DNA of 15,243 nt from Ichthyophonus hoferi. Its lineage: Eukaryota; Opisthokonta; Ichthyosporea; Ichthyophonida; Ichthyophonidae. The translations under genes and the position numbers were made by a program. The DNA lies in NCBI GenBank assembly GCA_002751075.1, contig NAOQ01000136.1:124521-139763 (forward strand), written 5' to 3'. Position 1 is the stretch's first letter. Each line of letters opens with the position of its first letter. Shown piece by piece: positions 10,677 through 15,243 of this stretch. The notes beneath the pieces are model-generated. The model had not been told where the DNA came from, did no database searches, and worked only from the letters and a program-made list of their open reading frames with translations.

Positions 10677-13600
10677 CTAGGCTCCAGGCCTTACAGGAGG
10701 AGGGTGTCTGTGAGTGGCCCTATTGTCCCTCTCCCTCTCCCTCTCACTCCTTACTACCACATCCTCATTGAGAAGAGCTACACGTAAAAGGAGAGACTGC
10801 GTATGTCGCTGTAGAGAGAGAGAGGGAGAGGGCATCATATTTAGTAATGGGGCCAGCAGAATAAGCCTACCTACTATAGAGGGACAATATAGGATAAGAA
10901 TTCTTATCTTTATCTTTGGAGTCCAATATAATACAATACAACAACACACCATAATATAACCATACAGGTCATAGGGTCAGGTCAGAGGCATGGCCTGATC
11001 CAGTATAACCCAAATAGATAGAAGATATCCATGTGATACAAATTAGTTATTGGTTGCAATGCACATTTTATTTTCAATTATGTATTTTAACTAATATAAT
11101 ACTCCTATACCTATATGATAGTAGTACTAGTAAAGTATCATAGCATAGTAGTAGAAGAATAGTGTAATGGTATAGTAGTATAATAGAGTACTAATACATT
11201 ATTAACCCTATACCTACCCTATATTTTTCCCCCATTTCCAAAGCTTTCTCGTAAGTTGTACTACGTTGGTCCACATGACGTACATACATTATCTATATTA
11301 GGACAGAGGATAAGTAGTATATAGTATAGGTAGTATGTATTATATGTAGTATGTATTATATGTAGTATATATTATATATGGTATGTATTATAGTATGTGT
11401 TATATGCAGTATGCATTATATATAGTATGTACTATATGTAGTTATGTGTTATATGTAATATGCATTACATGTAGTATGCATTATATGTAGTATATACACT
11501 AACCCTACCTACATCATCATCATCACCAAATACTATTGGTCCTTGCCAGTTTATCATACCTTATTATGGCTATCTATTCTAGCCTGTATCACCTCTTCTC
11601 CAATCAATGTCACAAGTTCTTTCTGTAAGTCAATCAGATCGGTGTTGAAGCAGCGTGCCATAATAGATAGATCTACACTTAGATAGGGGCTAAAGTATTG
11701 GACAAGGGCCTGAAATGTGATTGGATGGGAGAGATATTAAAAGATCATATCCTATAAAGTAAAACAGAATAAAATAAAATAGTACAGTGCAGTAAAATAA
11801 ATACAGCATAGTATAATATAGTACAATACAATACACTGCAATATAGTATGGTATGTTATAGTATTAAACACCATAACATATAGAGCATTATGATTGGCCA
11901 TTGCCACATTCTTAATAGGTAATTAATCACTCGGTTATGAATCCCCAATACTGACTGGCCAAGAAAATCGCATCTATTGGAACTTTAGTTACTGAGCTCT
12001 AAACCTAGCTATATATAGGCATATGGGTATATCTTCATAGATTGTATTAATTGATAATTAGCCACTTTTAGTGATTGATTAATTAAGGCAATGAATGCAT
12101 ATATATTCTTATAGCAGTAACATATGATCTGACCAATCAGAGATTAAATCCAATCTTTTTAAGTGGTTGTCTTAGGTGTCAGTACCCAGTTTATAACTAT
12201 CTGACAACAGGTAAGGCCATACAAAAGAACCTGTCATAGCAGATAAGGAAGAAATAAAAAATAAACTAATAATATAATTGATTAGAAAATTAATAGGACA
12301 ATTAAATAATAAGAATAATAATAATAACATAATATAATATAAAGTACTATATAGCACAATACAATATACTATAGTATAATACAATATATATATATATCCA
12401 CCAATCACAATACCTTACCTTCTTCCTGATATTACTATACAGTTCGTTCACATGGCTGTAGAGATGCATATCTAGGAGGCAGTCCGACTATATAGATGGA
12501 TGAATAGATAGATTAGATTGGATAGATAGATAGACAGACAGATAGATAGATAGATAGATAGATAGATAAGTAGATATGTATATGAGAGTACATGTAGGTG
12601 GAGATATAGAGTGTCTACATATCTAATAGTACATTGCTAATAGCACATGAATGTTCTAAAATAGAAATATAGTTAATAAATGATTTTGCACAGTTTGTAT
12701 ATTAAACCAATATGGGTTATCTATCTCATCAAACCACACATAACAATAGAATTAAAGATGTAATCTTAAAATACTAATGCATAAAAGTATTATCAAATCA
12801 TATATGATACTGTGTGAATTCAACCTTTATTATACATGCCTTTATCTTTTTAATAAGCCAATCAATTAGTACCATATAATATATAATGTATAATATATAG
12901 ACCCACCCTTATAGTATTTAGATGTTCCAGACAAGCTCCATAGCGACAATTGTAGAAATCAGAGATTAGCTCCCTTAATATGGGCATGTTTTCTAAAAAC
13001 AACTTAAATCTGGTTGCAGGAAAAGTACGGTAAGTATTTAATCATAGTTATTTAATAGAAGGTAGATATTGATTGGGGGTGATTAATTACTTAATTATCA
13101 ACCAATAAGTACTAATTAGTATCACTAATTAAAAATTCATATAAATTATAACAACCAATCAACGATTATATTAGCACTAATCTCATCTATTTAATTAGCT
13201 TTATAAGGTAGATCGCATTATTTTTACTTTTTTGGCCAATTGTGGCCAGGTTTTATTTTTGAATTATAAAACCCTATCACATAGTCTAAATTATTAACAT
13301 TCTACGTCGACCAAAAAGGAGACAATTTGTGATGATCTTACACGTTCAATTGGCTGGTTCAGAGCAATGTCAACAAAACAAAATATAAAAATAGAATTGT
13401 TCTCTAATCCAATACCAGCTATTACTTAAATTTAATATACATAAGTATTATTATTTTGTTCTATCCACAAATGGTTTTACTTCAAATTTTAAGTTATATA
13501 TATATACACACACATATATATATATATATACATACCCTACATTATCTATCACAGATTTCTTTAAGTCCCGCCTATCAAACGAGGCCAGGGCACACAGTCC

Positions 13601-14625
13601 ACCGTATAAGCCAATATCGGCCAATGAAATCACCTGATTAAAACATTAAAATATATTAAAATATATGAAATGCTATATATATATATATATATAGTTAAAG
13701 ACTATCTAGGTATGTATATTCTATTCTTTCCTTCTCTCTTTCTCCTCCTCTTAATATCTTATATACTGGAACCATATTAATATTATAATGGGTTAAATCC
13801 GCACAACACAATACAATACAATACAACACAACGCAATACAATACAATATAATACAACACAATACAGTACAATACAATACAATACAATATAATATAGCCTC
13901 ATAAAATACAACATAATATAGTAGAATATAATATAATAAAGCATTAGTCGGGTATAATAGACACAATACAGTACAATAAAGCACAAAATAAGACAAGAAT
14001 ACAAGACAAGACAAGACAAGACAACATAATATAGTATAAAGATAGTAAACCAGTCAAGTATATATATAGTAATATTACAATACAATATAATACTGTACTA
14101 TACATACATCTGTCATATTCCCACACAGATCCGCGCTGACGTCAAGAAAAGAGAGGGCCGCCAATCGGTAACGCTTATTGGCTAGCTGGCCTAGACCAGT
14201 CATACACTTAATTCGAGTAGCGTCCTATATAGTTAAGAATATATATGTGCATGTATTTGCGTATGTATGATAGTATATATGTAAGTATATATATAGATAC
14301 TATCAATAAGAAACGGTAAGCCTGTAGATGTTTATTGGTGGATGTGTGTCTAAAAAATAAATGGAAAAGATAGTAGCAATAAATAAAGTATATATATATA
14401 TATAGTAAAAGTAAATATCCTTTTTGTGGGATATATATGCAAGAATGACAATACTACAATGATTGAATAATTGGTGTGAGTGATGTAGTGTGGAATGTGC
14501 TATGGAATGTGCTATAGTATGCACATACATACCAACTTAAAGCGGTCTGCCGCAAAGTCAGGGGTAGTCTCAGCTCTCTGACAATAGGATAATACTTGCG
14601 ACCAATTCTTCATTTGTAGGGAAAC
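10677..14625 (-). CDS. GPS1: COP9 signalosome complex subunit 1 (CSN1/GPS1), last eight coding exons; 5' part outside window
   Basis: PCI-domain subunit of the COP9 signalosome, the complex that removes NEDD8 from cullin ligases in nucleus and cytoplasm. Minus-strand exons are 14625-14533, 14224-14108, 13633-13536, 13009-12907, 12487-12419, 11709-11560, 11292-11218 and 10808-10677. All junctions are GT-AG and phases agree, giving 278 residues plus stop. Landmarks in order: [96 protein letters not shown]. These track human CSN1 closely, from the helical repeats through the PCI domain. The segment between TPDF and TRIKC is about six residues shorter than in human, and the C-terminal tail (SERERERD, then HPPPVRPGA) is unlike it. 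Exons for roughly the N-terminal half lie right of the window. Confidence 0.95.
10727..10832 (-). other. complementary purine and pyrimidine repeats spanning the last CSN1 splice acceptor
   Basis: On the sense strand the acceptor tract of the last intron contains CCCTCTCCCTCTC (10832-10820). The exon contains GAGAGGGAGAGGG twice, overlapping (10745-10733 and 10739-10727). These are exact complements over 13 nt, separated by about 75-80 nt, so the pre-mRNA could fold over the acceptor AG at 10810-10809. Confidence 0.8.
11314..11496. repeat. TATGTAGTATGTATTA-type minisatellite in a CSN1 intron
   Basis: Irregular tandem units of about 14-18 bp built from TATGTAGTATG and TATTATATG fill most of the 267-bp intron between the exons at 11709-11560 and 11292-11218. 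Confidence 0.8.
11710..12418 (-). other. CSN1 intron (709 bp), the longest complete one in view
   Basis: Bounded by donor GTAAGG and acceptor TTCAG. It contains A/T-rich runs with scattered ACAAT units near 11815-11845 and 12355-12385, and several CCAAT/ATTGG pentamers. No relic exon or transposon protein is visible. Confidence 0.8.
12488..12906 (-). other. CSN1 intron (419 bp) with a GATA repeat
   Basis: Donor GTGGGT and acceptor ATATAG. The acceptor side carries a GATA/GACA tetranucleotide repeat at about 12521-12569. The rest is AT-rich with no recognisable element. Confidence 0.85.
12521..12569. repeat. GATA/GACA tetranucleotide microsatellite
   Basis: About twelve GATA units with two GACA variants, in a CSN1 intron. 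Confidence 0.95.
13010..13535 (-). other. CSN1 intron (526 bp)
   Basis: Donor GTATGT splits a Gly codon; acceptor ACCAG. It holds TA/CA runs at 13496-13530 and six or seven CCAAT/ATTGG pentamers. No coding relic is visible. Confidence 0.85.
13634..14107 (-). other. CSN1 intron (474 bp) dominated by ACAAT repeats
   Basis: Donor GTATGT and acceptor ATCAG. It contains a TA run at 13675-13692 and the pentanucleotide tract listed separately, which generates several spurious minus-strand open frames rich in LYCIV. Confidence 0.9.
13799..14105. repeat. ACAAT/ACAAG-type pentanucleotide tract
   Basis: Period-5 repeats (TACAA, with variants CACAA, GACAA and TATAA) run with interruptions for about 300 bp, including a pure GACAA stretch near 13993-14020. 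The same pentamer appears in shorter patches in other parts of the gene (10925-10945, 11815-11835, 12355-12385). Confidence 0.9.
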
Positions 14626-15243
14626 CTGATTGGAAAATTATGGTTTAATGCAGGGGCATGAATGGATGAATTAATTTAACATGAAGCATTAATTAGTGTT
14701 CATAAATGAGGCCATCTATTGGTTTATTTTTATCTCAATTAGTATATATATATATAATATGATTGAGGTGCAGTGCTTTAAATACAACGCAACATTTTAC
14801 TAATCCAATGAATATAATAAATTAAAAAAATCCAATCAAATTATTTATCTTAATAGGGGCCTATCCTGATAGGTGAATATATCTTTTAATGGAGCTAATT
14901 GGTTGGTATTTTATTATGTAGGTAGTAACCAAGGTAGCCATTTAATACGCCAATAAGAATCTCACAATAAACCCTTCCCTCCCCCGATAAAGGTTTTAAT
15001 CTTCAGTGCAAATATGTGAAATTCCACTCATGACTATTGGTAGTCCCTAACTGGTCCAAATAGAAAGGTTGATGCCTTATAAGCCAATACAAACGCTGTA
15101 TAGACTTATATATAGATATAATAAAATTGAACCTAATATAGTTATTATCATATCCTATAATATATTATAACATAAGGCAGTCAATCAATACAACGTAATA
15201 AGACAAAACACAAAATTTTAATACAATACTAATATACCACAAA
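14626..15243 (-). other. 5' part of the window's CSN1 sequence: intron running off the right edge
   Basis: Acceptor AATCAG ends at 14626. I looked on the minus strand for the expected preceding exon (encoding the segment ending NVIK before VSLQMKNW) and did not find it, so the intron is at least 618 bp or its upstream exon is too diverged to see. The stretch is AT-rich and dense in CCAAT/ATTGG, with no transposon recognised. Confidence 0.7.

Noticed and set aside
10714-10959. Plus-strand open frame with a SLSLSLSL leader
   Set aside because: It is the antisense of the last CSN1 exon and its purine-rich microsatellite.
13695-14126. Several minus-strand open frames with [12 protein letters not shown] proteins
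   Set aside because: They are direct translations of the ACAAT pentanucleotide repeat inside a CSN1 intron.
14990-15075. Possible upstream CSN1 exon (minus strand contains a VRDYQ-like reading)
   Set aside because: It does not match the expected helical-repeat sequence and has stops in all useful frames.

Overview
This is AT-rich eukaryotic nuclear DNA, very probably from an invertebrate animal. Both host genes are conserved animal genes broken into short exons by introns of about 0.27 to 0.9 kb with ordinary GT-AG junctions, and the spaces between them hold transposon debris and simple repeats. A sponge or another early-branching animal would fit, but that is a guess; nothing here fixes the species.

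Layout, left to right. 1-527: the broken 3' part of a Tc1/IS630-like DDE transposase. 528-3230: AT-rich DNA with no gene I can support. 3664-5550, minus strand: a complete three-exon AK6 gene (adenylate kinase isoenzyme 6, the CINAP/Fap7 family, 174 residues), flanked downstream by a duplicated 63-bp unit carrying polyadenylation-type hexamers and upstream by a purine/pyrimidine tract and a 61-bp tandem duplication. About 6.56-9.8 kb: a nest of old mobile elements, made of two head-to-head copies of the 5' part of a Penelope-like retroelement forming a long inverted repeat, a Ty1/copia fossil inserted into the left arm (terminal repeats and 5-bp target duplication visible), the reverse-transcriptase part of the Penelope-like element, then a gag-like fossil. 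10677 to beyond the right end, minus strand: the last eight coding exons of the COP9 signalosome subunit 1 gene (GPS1/CSN1). Its introns carry ACAAT-type, GATA-type and TATGTAGTA-type repeats and an unusual density of CCAAT/ATTGG pentamers.

The two host genes lie on the same strand, but I see no functional link between them: AK6 is a small nuclear/ribosome-biogenesis nucleotide kinase and CSN1 is a scaffold of the cullin-deneddylating complex. The best unexpected observation is a decayed tandem copy of AK6 exon 2 inside the following intron, ending exactly one exon length (146 bp) further on, with its 3' reading frame largely kept and a GC splice donor. Other points worth checking are the nested inverted repeat, a possible splice-site hairpin in the last CSN1 intron, and the CCAAT density.
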